DNA of 64,000 bases from NCBI GenBank assembly GCA_963702685.1, contig CAVPDQ010000008.1, positions 309,171 through 373,170 on the forward strand. Reading direction: 5' to 3'. This document shows, piece after piece, positions 22,518 through 30,166 of the stretch. This stretch comes from AP-15 sp963702685. GTDB lineage: Bacteria > Pseudomonadota > Alphaproteobacteria > ATCC43930 > CGMCC-115725. A program made the position numbers and the translations under genes. Every line of letters starts with the position of its first letter. The stretch's first letter is position 1. The notes beneath the pieces are model-generated. The model had not been told where the DNA came from. It searched no databases and worked only from the letters and a program-made list of their open reading frames with translations.

Positions 22518-23114
22518 TCAGCCGGGCCCGAGCAGCGCGGCGCGAAAGCGGTTGCGGCAGGCGGCCGGGTCCATGTTGCGCCTGAAGGCCGGCGGATCGG
22601 TCGGCTTGACGCGAAGGACGACAAACGCGGTGCCGTTCCCCTCGCGCAAGAGCCGCGCGCCAGCGGCGATATCGGCTTCGGTGGCGATCGTGCGCGTCGC
22701 CTTGATGCCGGCGCCGATCGCCATCTTTTCGAGATCGACGCCGAGGCTCGTATGGCTCTTCTGATAGCCGGTCTCGCCGTAATGGCCGTTATCGACGCAG
22801 AGGATCGCGAGATTGGGCGGGTTCAAGACCGCGATCGTCGCCAGCGCGCCGACATTCATTAGGAGCTCGCCGTCGCCGGTCACCGCCAGGACGCGCTTGT
22901 CGGGCCGCGCCAGCGCGAGGCCGAGTGCCAACATCGCCGCCCCGCCCATCGCCCCGGCCATCGTATAGGCATGCGAACCGTCCTGCGTCAGCGCCGCCAC
23001 ATCGCGGGCGGTGCCGGCGAGCCCGGTGACGATCAGGAAATCCTCGTGCCGGCCGATCAGCGCCGGCACTGCCTCGCGCCGGTCGAGGATGAAATCAGGG
23101 GATGCGACGGGCAT
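22518..23114 (-). CDS. TPP-dependent decarboxylase, beta (TPP-binding) subunit, sulfopyruvate/phosphonopyruvate decarboxylase-like
   Basis: 198 residues. Contains the thiamine-diphosphate motif VTGDGELLMNVGALATIAVL, extended to CVDNGHYGETG (residues about 91-121), i.e. GDG...N. Its length and content equal only the C-terminal domain of a normal TPP decarboxylase; the partner domain is the separate gene at 23356-23883. Two-subunit organisation is typical of sulfopyruvate decarboxylase (ComD/ComE). Substrate is inferred to be a small 2-oxo acid. A REP-like palindrome lies between the two subunit genes. Confidence 0.8.
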   Translation of the reverse strand: MPVASPDFILDRREAVPALIGRHEDFLIVTGLAGTARDVAALTQDGSHAYTMAGAMGGAAMLALGLALARPDKRVLAVTGDGELLMNVGALATIAVLNPPNLAILCVDNGHYGETGYQKSHTSLGVDLEKMAIGAGIKATRTIATEADIAAGARLLREGNGTAFVVLRVKPTDPPAFRRNMDPAACRNRFRAALLGPG

Positions 23115-23195
23115 TCGGTACCTCCTTCTCCGGCGCTCTTTTTATCGTTCCTACGGGGAGCTCCGGTTGGTTTATGTTACGCGGGACAATGTAAA

Positions 23196-23286
23196 TTCGT
23201 CTTGGCCGGGCTTGACCCGGCCACCCACGCCCTCGGGTGCCGAAAGGAAAGGCGTGGGTACGCGGGACAAGCCCGCGCAAGACGAA
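23196..23286. repeat. REP-like palindromic element
   Basis: Imperfect inverted repeat: outer arms TTCGTCTTG (23196-23204) and CAAGACGAA (23278-23286), inner arms CCCACGCC (23224-23231) and GGCGTGGG (23251-23258), with CCGGGCTTGACCCGG nested in the left arm. It matches the style of dispersed palindromes in Alphaproteobacteria (CCGGGCTTG..CCCGG plus CACGCC). It sits in the 241-base gap between the two decarboxylase subunit genes, where it may end or process the transcript. Confidence 0.75.
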
Positions 23287-23355
23287 GGAGGTGCATTGGC
23301 CCAATCAGTTCGGCAGCTTGTTGGAGTTGACGGCTTCATCATCTGAGCCAACCCC

Positions 23356-23883
23356 TCAAAATTGCTTGGCGCCGAGCAATTTCTGGGTCAAGAGCACGGC
23401 GACGGCGTTGCCGCCTTGGAACACCATGGTCAGCGCCGCATCGACCGTCGCAGGAACTTCTTCCGGCCGTTCGACCCGCAGGCAAATCACCCCCATCGCC
23501 TGCAAGATCGGCTCGACCGCCTGGCCCATCGGGAACTGCCACGGGTTTCCTTCGCCAAAATCGCCGCGCATGCTGACGAGCGTCAGCAACGGAAACCGGC
23601 CGCCCTTGACCAAGGACAGCATGTTGATGCAATTGCCGGTGCCGCTCGACTGCATCAGCAAGACGCCGCGCGCGCCGCCGAGATCGGCCCCAGCGAGCAG
23701 CGCCACCCCCTCCTCCTCGGTCGTCAGCGCCACCGCTCGCGCGCCGGGGTCGGCGAGCGAGCGGTCGATCAGGATGCGATGCCCGGCATCCGGAACATAA
23801 GCGAATTGGGTGACGTTGTTGCGGCGCAACTGGTCGTAGAGTGCATCCTGCCAACGCATCGCCGTATCGCTCGTCTGGTCCAT
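23356..23883 (-). CDS. TPP-dependent decarboxylase, alpha (N-terminal domain) subunit
   Basis: 175 residues from ATG 23883. VTQFAYVPDAGHRILIDRSL, TTEEEGVALLAGADLGGARG and LLMQSSGTGNCINMLSL (residues about 25-100) form the PYR domain, and the glutamate in TTEEEG is the TPP-activating residue. It complements the TPP-binding subunit at 22518-23114, giving one alpha2beta2-like enzyme of the sulfopyruvate or phosphonopyruvate decarboxylase type. Transcribed leftward; divergent from the MFS gene. Confidence 0.8.
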   Translation of the reverse strand: MDQTSDTAMRWQDALYDQLRRNNVTQFAYVPDAGHRILIDRSLADPGARAVALTTEEEGVALLAGADLGGARGVLLMQSSGTGNCINMLSLVKGGRFPLLTLVSMRGDFGEGNPWQFPMGQAVEPILQAMGVICLRVERPEEVPATVDAALTMVFQGGNAVAVLLTQKLLGAKQF

Positions 23884-23977
23884 GCCGCAATTCCCCAGCT
23901 TCCACGCGGAGCCTCCGCCCGATCGTCGCGCCGACACGCGCGCCGTGCAACCGCCGAGCTCGGCCCCGGCCCGGCCG

Positions 23978-25471
23978 ATGCCGCCTCGCTTCAGCAAATC
24001 GGAGATCGTCCGCATCCTGTCGGGGCTGATGCTGGCGATGTTTCTGGCGAGCCTCGACCAGACCGTCGTCGCCACCTCGCTCTCGGCGATGGCGCAGGAT
24101 TTGAACGGCTGGACGCTGATGTCCTGGGTGGTCTCGGCCTATCTCGTCGCCTCGACGGTGACGACACCGCTGTACGGCCGGCTCAGCGACCTGTACGGCC
24201 GACGGCCGGTGCTGCTCGCCGCGATCGGGCTGTTCGTCGCCGCCTCGGTGCTGTGCGCATTGTCGCAGTCGATGCTGCAATTGATCGGCGCCAGGGCGCT
24301 CCAAGGGGTCGGCGGCGGCGGGCTGCGCGCGGTGTCGCAGGCAGCGGTCGCCGACGCCGTCCCGCCGCGCGAGCGTGGCCGCTACCAAGGCTATTTTTCG
24401 AGCGTCATGGCGATGTCGAGCGTGCTGGGCCCGGTGCTCGGCGGCTTTTTCGCGCAGTACCTGACATGGCATTGGATTTTCTGGATCAACCTGCCGATCG
24501 GCGCCGCGGCCTTTTTGTTGTGCAACCGCAACCTGCGCCGGCTGACGCGGCCATTGCGCAAGCCGGTGATCGATTGGCTGGGGGCGGCGCTGATCCTCGG
24601 CGCGGCGACGCCGCTCTTGATCGCGGTCGGCCGAGCGGAGGCCTCGGGCGGGTGGGCGCGGCTCGATATCCTCGTGCTCTTGGGGATCGGCCTCGTCTTC
24701 GCCGCCGCGCTCGTCGCCTGGGAGCGCGAGACGGCCCAGCCGATGCTGCCGCTGCGCCTTTTCACCAACCGCATTTTCGCCGTCGCCAATGTGATTGGGT
24801 TCACGATGTCGATGGTGATGATCGCGCTGATTATCCTGGTGCCGCTCGATTTCGAGCTGGTGGCAGGCTTGCCGCCCAACGCGGCCGGCATCCGGCTGAT
24901 CCCGATGACCGGTGCCACCGTCCTCGGCGCGTTTATCGCCGGCCAGTTGCTCAGCCGCACCGGGCGCTACCGGATCTATCCGATCGTCGGCGCCACCGCG
25001 ATGATGCTGGCCTGCGCCACGATCGCCGTCCTGGGCCTCGGCCGCTCATGGCCGGTCGATACCGCGCTGACGATTTGGCTCGGCCTTTCCTTCGGCTTTC
25101 AGCTGCCGGCGGTCACGGTCGCGGTGCAGAACGCGCTCGAGCTCGAGGACACCGGGATCGGCCTTTCGGTCGTCATGTTCTTTCGCCTGATGGGCGGCGC
25201 CTTTGGCGTCGCCCTCTTGATGGCGCTGCTGATCGGCGAGCTCAATGCGCGCGCGCTGGCGATCCCCGGCCACGACGTCCTCGGCGCCAATCCGGGGCTC
25301 GCCTTTCTCCATCTCGACCAGCACGAGATACTCTCCCCGGTCCTGCTCGCCGGTCTCGGCGACGCCGCCCGCGCCGCCTTCTCCCACACCTTTCTCTACG
25401 CCGCGGTGATCTCGGCCGTGACCGCGGTCGCGGCGCTCCTTTTCAAGGAAATCCCGCTGCGCACCCGCTGA
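23978..25471 (+). CDS. MFS transporter, DHA2 / EmrB-QacA type
   Basis: 497 residues from ATG 23978. An earlier ATG at 23882 would overlap the divergent decarboxylase start codon and add a low-complexity proline-rich leader, so the later one is preferred. Helix 1 motif MFLASLDQTVVATSLSAMAQ, motif A YGRLSDLYGRRPVLL and motif C SVLGPVLGGFFAQ place it in the drug:H+ antiporter family with 14 helices (length agrees). Inner-membrane exporter, or an uptake carrier for the adjacent catabolic locus. Confidence 0.88.
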   Translation: MPPRFSKSEIVRILSGLMLAMFLASLDQTVVATSLSAMAQDLNGWTLMSWVVSAYLVASTVTTPLYGRLSDLYGRRPVLLAAIGLFVAASVLCALSQSMLQLIGARALQGVGGGGLRAVSQAAVADAVPPRERGRYQGYFSSVMAMSSVLGPVLGGFFAQYLTWHWIFWINLPIGAAAFLLCNRNLRRLTRPLRKPVIDWLGAALILGAATPLLIAVGRAEASGGWARLDILVLLGIGLVFAAALVAWERETAQPMLPLRLFTNRIFAVANVIGFTMSMVMIALIILVPLDFELVAGLPPNAAGIRLIPMTGATVLGAFIAGQLLSRTGRYRIYPIVGATAMMLACATIAVLGLGRSWPVDTALTIWLGLSFGFQLPAVTVAVQNALELEDTGIGLSVVMFFRLMGGAFGVALLMALLIGELNARALAIPGHDVLGANPGLAFLHLDQHEILSPVLLAGLGDAARAAFSHTFLYAAVISAVTAVAALLFKEIPLRTR

Positions 25472-25596
25472 GCCTCGGCGCCGCGGGCCGACGCCGAACC
25501 CCGGGGCTCAGCCCGGCATCCTAAACGCATCCTGCGTACCGAGCGCAAGGGCGCGCCGGCGTCGACGGTACCGACAGCACTAAGCTGCAAAATCAG

Positions 25597-25624
25597 CCCC
25601 CGCCGGGGCGACACCCGGCGGGGG
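25597..25624 (-). terminator. Hairpin terminator of the PEP-CTERM gene
   Basis: Perfect 11-bp stem (CCCCCGCCGGG paired with CCCGGCGGGGG) and a 6-base loop, 31 bases after the stop of the leftward PEP-CTERM gene. Read on the minus strand it is followed by CTGATTTTG, a short T-tract, so it probably acts on that gene; it would also block read-through from the MFS gene. Confidence 0.7.
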
Positions 25625-25655
25625 TGGCGGGGTTGCCTACCGAAGGTCGGGTTCT

Positions 25656-26378
25656 TTAGGCACGGTTGCGGCGGCGGCGGAATAGGCCTAATGCGCCGAG
25701 CGCGCCGCCGATCAGCGCCAGGCTGGCGGGCTCCGGAACAACCGCAGTCGGATTGTAGGCAACATCGTCAAACTCAAAGGCGTATTGCGAGCTGGTCGCC
25801 ACGACTTTATTAAAGCTCAAATCGGAGTTGATGTTCACATAGAGCGTGCCGTTGACACCTTGATCTCCGTTCGGGCTTCCCGTCACGTCGCTCCCGGTCA
25901 ACGTCCCGACCAATGTTGCACCGTCGAAGAGCTGCAATGTGTTGTAGGCGTCCACCGAACCCCACAACAGGCCAAAATATTTTTCTTCGCCCGGCAGCGT
26001 GAGGGTGATTTGGGCGCCGGCGAACGAACCCGTCGAGCCGGTCGTCAGATAGGCCGTGGTGTCAGCACCGTCGGGTTGGTTCAGGCTGCCAAATCCCGTG
26101 CCGTTCCCGCCGGACAGAAAGGGCGCCGCATCAATCCCGCTCGAGGAGCCCTGCACAACTGCGGCATCAGGCGCAAAGCTGACCACGATACCGGTCGCAG
26201 TGGTCTGCGGGCTGCCACCGCCGACGGTCAGCGCGTCGAGATTGTCGAGGGTGACGCCGGTCGGTGCGCCACCGACAGAGCCGCTGACGCTCAGCGTGGC
26301 CTGAGCCGGTTGGAGGGCCAGCAAGCTCGCCGCAAATGCAGCCGCCGAAAAGTTCAAAAAAGCCTGTTTGCGCGTCAT
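25656..26378 (-). CDS. PEP-CTERM sorting-domain protein
   Basis: 240 residues. N-terminal signal peptide (MTRKQAFLNFSAAAFAASLL, cleavage near AQA). A Ser/Thr/Gly-rich beta-type middle has few charged residues. The C-terminal tag (about residues 215-240) has VPEPASLALIGGALGALGLF and then RRRRNRA: PEP motif, membrane helix, arginine cluster. Such proteins are cut by exosortase and delivered to the outer surface, commonly alongside exopolysaccharide; no exosortase gene is in this window. Two copies of a TGTAAAGTAT element lie upstream. Confidence 0.9.
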   Translation of the reverse strand: MTRKQAFLNFSAAAFAASLLALQPAQATLSVSGSVGGAPTGVTLDNLDALTVGGGSPQTTATGIVVSFAPDAAVVQGSSSGIDAAPFLSGGNGTGFGSLNQPDGADTTAYLTTGSTGSFAGAQITLTLPGEEKYFGLLWGSVDAYNTLQLFDGATLVGTLTGSDVTGSPNGDQGVNGTLYVNINSDLSFNKVVATSSQYAFEFDDVAYNPTAVVPEPASLALIGGALGALGLFRRRRNRA

Positions 26379-26481
26379 TTTTCAAATCTCCCGCCTGACC
26401 AATTCAGGTTTCCAGATTCTCTATGCAAGGACCGCGCCAATACGAAAAATCAATGGGTTGAGAGGGAAGCGATCCTCGGGC

Positions 26482-26583
26482 TGTAAAGTATGCCGACAGC
26501 AATTGCCGGGCACGACATCGAAAATGGGGGGAATCCAGCCCAATAGATTAAAATCGGTGTAAAGTATTCCGCCGCCGGGCACG
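26482..26583. promoter_or_regulatory. Twice-repeated element upstream of the PEP-CTERM gene
   Basis: TGTAAAGTAT followed by a spacer and GCCGGGCACG occurs at 26482-26514 and again, with a 7-base shorter middle, at 26558-26583; the TGTAAAGTAT cores are 76 bases apart. Both are in the 301-base non-coding gap between ychF and the PEP-CTERM gene. The conserved ends with variable middle suggest a binding site or promoter duplicated upstream of the leftward gene. No further gene is seen in this gap. Confidence 0.4.
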
Positions 26584-26679
26584 GTGTTGCCGTGGGTACA
26601 AAAAACTGCCTGACAGCGAGTCCGCTCGAATCCGGCCGGAGCTTTAGAGACCCGGGCAATCAACTCGGTCCTGTCGCCA

Positions 26680-27780
26680 TTAGACGTTGAAGCGGAAATG
26701 CATGATGTCGCCGTCGCGGACGGTGTAGTCCGCACCTTCGAGGCGCATCTTGCCGGCGTCCTTGGCGCCCTGCTCGCCGCCATAAGCGACGAAATCGTCG
26801 TAGGCGATGGTTTCGGCGCGGATAAAGCCTTTTTCGAAATCGCTGTGGATGACGCGGGCGGCTTGCGGCGCCTTGGTGCCGCGGGTGATGGTCCAGGCGC
26901 GCGCCTCCTTGGGGCCGGCGGTCAGAAAGGTGATCAGGTCGAGGAGCGCATAGCCGGCGCGGATCACGCGGTCGAGCCCGGTCTCGCCGAGCCCGATCGT
27001 AGCGAGAAACTCGCGCCGCTCGGCGGGGTCGGCGAGAAGCGCGAGCTCGGCCTCGATCGCCGCCGAGACCACCACCGTCTGCGCCCCCTGCGCCGCGGCA
27101 AAGCCGGCGACGCGGCGGCTCGCCTCGTTGCCGGACGCGGCGGCCTCTTCGTCGACATTGGCGATGTAGAAGATCGGCTTTGCGGTCAGGAGCTGGAGCG
27201 CCGCCAATTCGCCATGGCGCCCGGCTGCAATTTCGGCAAGGCGCGCGGGCTTGCCGTCGCGCAAGGCGGCGAGTGCCGGCTCGATCAATTCGAGCTGGGC
27301 CTTCGCCTCGCGGTCGCCGCCGCGGGCGCGCTTTTGCGCCGCCACCTCGCGGCGCTCGAGGCTTTCGAGATCGGCCAGCATCAATTCGGTTTCGACCGTC
27401 TCGGCATCGCGGAGCGGATCGACCGAGCCTTCGACATGGACGATGTTCTCGTCCTCGAAGCAGCGCAGGATATGGGCGATCGCATCGACCGCGCGCAGAT
27501 GGCCGAGAAACTGGTTGCCGAGCCCTTGTCCCTTCGAGGCGCCGCGGACGAGGCCGGCGATATCGACGAATTCGAGCTGGGTCGGCACGATCCGCCGCGA
27601 TTTGGCGAGCCGCGCGCAGACTTCGAGGCGCTCGTCGGGGACCGCGACCCGGCCGACATTGGCTTCGCGCGTCGAGAACGGGTATTTTGTCGCCTCGGCC
27701 GCCTGGGTCGCGGTCAGGGCGTTGAACAGAGCCGATTTGCCGACATTCGGCAGCCCGACGATGCCGCAGTTGAAGCCCAT
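26680..27780 (-). CDS. ychF: Redox-regulated ATPase YchF (Obg-like GTPase family)
   Basis: 366 residues. G1 motif GIVGLPNVGKSALFNALT (residues about 6-23), G3 DIAGLVRGASKGQGLGNQFL (about 73-92), and a C-terminal TGS-like domain ending YTVRDGDIMHFRFNV. The family (OLA1/YchF) binds ATP rather than GTP and associates with ribosomes, with a role in oxidative-stress responses and translation start. Its start overlaps the pth stop by one base, the conserved alphaproteobacterial pth-ychF pairing. Confidence 0.97.
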   Translation of the reverse strand: MGFNCGIVGLPNVGKSALFNALTATQAAEATKYPFSTREANVGRVAVPDERLEVCARLAKSRRIVPTQLEFVDIAGLVRGASKGQGLGNQFLGHLRAVDAIAHILRCFEDENIVHVEGSVDPLRDAETVETELMLADLESLERREVAAQKRARGGDREAKAQLELIEPALAALRDGKPARLAEIAAGRHGELAALQLLTAKPIFYIANVDEEAAASGNEASRRVAGFAAAQGAQTVVVSAAIEAELALLADPAERREFLATIGLGETGLDRVIRAGYALLDLITFLTAGPKEARAWTITRGTKAPQAARVIHSDFEKGFIRAETIAYDDFVAYGGEQGAKDAGKMRLEGADYTVRDGDIMHFRFNV

Positions 27781-28388
27781 CAGGGGTCACCGTAATTGGC
27801 GAGGTCGGGGATCTCGGGCGCGGTAAAACGGCGCGCCACCTCGCTCATAAAAGCCGGCGCATCGTCGGCGAGGAGGAGCGGGACCGTCTCGGCGATGGCC
27901 TCGATCAAGGGTGCGACCCATTCCTTGACCTCGTCGGCCGGAAAGTTCTGCAGCACGTAAGGCAGGACCAGGTGCTTGACGCCGGGATGACCGACCCCGA
28001 TCCGCACCCGCCAATAATCCGGGCCCAAATGCGCATCGATCGAGCGCAAGCCGTTATGCCCGGCATTGCCGCCGCCGCGCTTGACCCGCAGCTTGCCCGG
28101 CTGCAGGTCGATCTCGTCGTGGATCACGACGATCTCGCCGGGCGGGATCTTGTAAAAGCTCGCCGCCGCCAGCACCGCCTCGCCGGAATCGTTCATAAAG
28201 GTCTGCGGCTTCAAGAGGAGGCGCTTTTCGCCGGCGATCGGCCCCTCGGCCAATTCGCCTTTGAACCGGCTGCGGAAATCGGGGAGGCCATAGCGCCGTG
28301 CGATCGCGTCGATCGCCATAAACCCGATATTGTGACGGTTTCTGGCGTAGCGCGCGCCGGGGTTGCCGAGGCCGACCATGAGGCGCAT
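27780..28388 (-). CDS. pth: Peptidyl-tRNA hydrolase
   Basis: 202 residues. MVGLGNPGARYARNRHNIGF (residues about 4-23) holds the catalytic histidine and the asparagines; LLLKPQTFMNDSGEAV (about 57-72) and VIHDEIDLQPGKLRVKRGGG (about 88-107) hold further active-site residues. It releases tRNA from prematurely ended peptidyl-tRNA. Lies 13 bases downstream of rplY and overlaps ychF by one base, all read leftward from prs. Confidence 0.97.
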   Translation of the reverse strand: MRLMVGLGNPGARYARNRHNIGFMAIDAIARRYGLPDFRSRFKGELAEGPIAGEKRLLLKPQTFMNDSGEAVLAAASFYKIPPGEIVVIHDEIDLQPGKLRVKRGGGNAGHNGLRSIDAHLGPDYWRVRIGVGHPGVKHLVLPYVLQNFPADEVKEWVAPLIEAIAETVPLLLADDAPAFMSEVARRFTAPEIPDLANYGDP

Positions 28389-28401
28389 CGGCAGCGGCGG
28401 C

Positions 28402-29061
28402 TCAGGCGGCCGGCGCGGTCGGCGCCGGCTCGGCGCCGGTGGGGACGCCCGTCGGGGTCGGGGTTGCCGCTGCGGTCGCCGCCTCTTCGCGCACGGCCGA
28501 GGAGGCGGCCACGGTAGCGATCGTAAAGTCGCGCGCGGTGATCGTCGGGCGGCAGCCTTCGGGCAGCGACACGGCGCTGATATGGACGCTGTCGCCGATG
28601 TCGAGCCCGTTCAAATCGACGGTCAGGTGATCGGGGATGCCTTCGACCGGGCAGCTCAGCTCGATGCCGTGGCGGACTGTGTTGAGAATGCCGCCGCGGC
28701 GCAGCCCGACCGACATCTCATGGTTGACGAAGACGACGGGCACCTGGACCGTGACCCGGCTGTGGGCGCCGACCCGCATAAAATCGACATGCAGCGGCGC
28801 GTCGGTGGCCGGGTGCAATTGCACCTCGCGCGGCAGCGTGCGGTGCGTGGCGCCATCGACGGTCACATCGACGAGTGTCGCGAAAAACCCGCGTTTGCCG
28901 AGGGCGCGCGACAATTCGCGCGGTTCGAGGCTGATCAGCACCTGGTCTTGGCCGGCGCCATAGATGATCGCGGGCACGCGGCCCAGGCGCCGCGTCGCGC
29001 GGGCGGGGCCTTTGCCGGTCTGGACGCGCAATTCGGCGCTGAGGGCGGTAATCTCGGGCAT
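28402..29061 (-). CDS. rplY: 50S ribosomal protein L25 (general stress protein Ctc type)
   Basis: 219 residues from ATG 29061, with AGGAG nine bases upstream; a TTG three codons earlier is less likely. The N-terminal 5S-rRNA-binding domain (about 1-95) starts PEITALSAELRVQTGKGPAR and has GRVPAIIYG. The C-terminal beta domain has PVVFVNHEMSVGLRRGGILN and then an Ala/Pro/Thr-rich tail of about 30 residues. This long two-domain form is the usual one in Alphaproteobacteria. Confidence 0.95.
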   Translation of the reverse strand: MPEITALSAELRVQTGKGPARATRRLGRVPAIIYGAGQDQVLISLEPRELSRALGKRGFFATLVDVTVDGATHRTLPREVQLHPATDAPLHVDFMRVGAHSRVTVQVPVVFVNHEMSVGLRRGGILNTVRHGIELSCPVEGIPDHLTVDLNGLDIGDSVHISAVSLPEGCRPTITARDFTIATVAASSAVREEAATAAATPTPTGVPTGAEPAPTAPAA

Positions 29062-29136
29062 CGATGACAACTCCTGATATATCTGTCTTGTTGCGGTCGA
29101 GCCGGGTTGCTTCGCAGCGCCGCGGTGCCCGGCGCG

Positions 29137-30069
29137 TCAATCGAACAGGCTCGAAACCGACCGCTCCTCGCTGATCCGCCGGATCGCCTCGGCGATCAAC
29201 GGCGCGATCGTGACCTGGCGGATGTTGCTGGCGGCGCGCACCGGCTCGGTCGCGACGATGCTGTCGGTCATCACCAGCTCTTCGATCCGGGAGCCGGCGA
29301 CCCGCGCCACCCCGCCGCCCGACAGCACGCCATGCGTGACATAGGCAAAAACCGACGACGCGCCGGCCTCGAGCAGCGCCACGGCGGCATTGCATATCGT
29401 GCCGGCGCTGTCGGCGATGTCGTCGACCAGGATCGCGCGGCGGCCGGCGACATCGCCGATGATGTTCATGACCTCGGAGACGCCGGCCCGCTCGCGGCGC
29501 TTGTCGATGATGGCGAGATCCGCATCGAACCGCCGGGCGATCTGCCGCGCCCGGTAGACGCCGCCGACATCGGGCGAGACGATGACCAGGTCGTGGTGCG
29601 AATGATGGTCCTGGATGTCCTTCACCAGCACCGGGGCGGCGTAGAGATTGTCGGTCGGGATTTCGAAGAAGCCCTGGATCTGGCCGGAATGAAGATCGAG
29701 GGTCAGCACCCGGTCGGCGCCGGCGGCGGTGATCAAATTGGCGACGAGCTTGGCTGAAATCGGTGTGCGCGAGGCCGATTTGCGATCCTGCCGGGCATAG
29801 CCGAAATACGGAATGACCGCGGTCATGCGCCGCGCCGACGCGCGCTTCAGCGCGTCGAGGCAGACCAAGAGCTCCATCAAATGGTCGTTCGCCGGGAACG
29901 ATGTCGACTGGATCACAAAAACATCTTCGCCGCGGACGTTCTCCAGGATCTCGACAAACACCTCCATATCCGAAAAGCGGCGCACGCTCGCCTTGGTCAA
30001 TGGCAGGTCGAGATAGGTGGCGATCGCCTCGGCGAGCGGCTGATTGCTGTTGCAGGCGAGGATTTTCAT
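29137..30069 (-). CDS. prs: Ribose-phosphate pyrophosphokinase
   Basis: 310 residues from ATG 30069. It makes 5-phosphoribosyl-1-pyrophosphate from ribose-5-phosphate and ATP for nucleotide, histidine and tryptophan synthesis. RRFSDMEVFVEILENVRGED (about 30-49) and PYFGYARQDRKSASRTPISA (about 91-110, flexible loop with catalytic K/R) are visible, as is the PRPP-binding loop AILVDDIADSAGT (about 213-225). Length is standard. Heads the leftward prs-rplY-pth-ychF group. Confidence 0.97.
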   Translation of the reverse strand: MKILACNSNQPLAEAIATYLDLPLTKASVRRFSDMEVFVEILENVRGEDVFVIQSTSFPANDHLMELLVCLDALKRASARRMTAVIPYFGYARQDRKSASRTPISAKLVANLITAAGADRVLTLDLHSGQIQGFFEIPTDNLYAAPVLVKDIQDHHSHHDLVIVSPDVGGVYRARQIARRFDADLAIIDKRRERAGVSEVMNIIGDVAGRRAILVDDIADSAGTICNAAVALLEAGASSVFAYVTHGVLSGGGVARVAGSRIEELVMTDSIVATEPVRAASNIRQVTIAPLIAEAIRRISEERSVSSLFD

Positions 30070-30166
30070 GCGCGGACGCGACAATCGATGCCGGCGGGCC
30101 CGGCCCCGCGGCTTCACCCCCGCGATATAGCAACCGGCCGGCCGTCTGGCAACGCTCGCGGGGACG

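Noticed and set aside
23882..23978. MFS start at 23882, sharing CATG with the divergent decarboxylase start
   Set aside because: It would leave no promoter space and add a proline-rich leader unlike the family; ATG 23978 gives the normal N-terminus.
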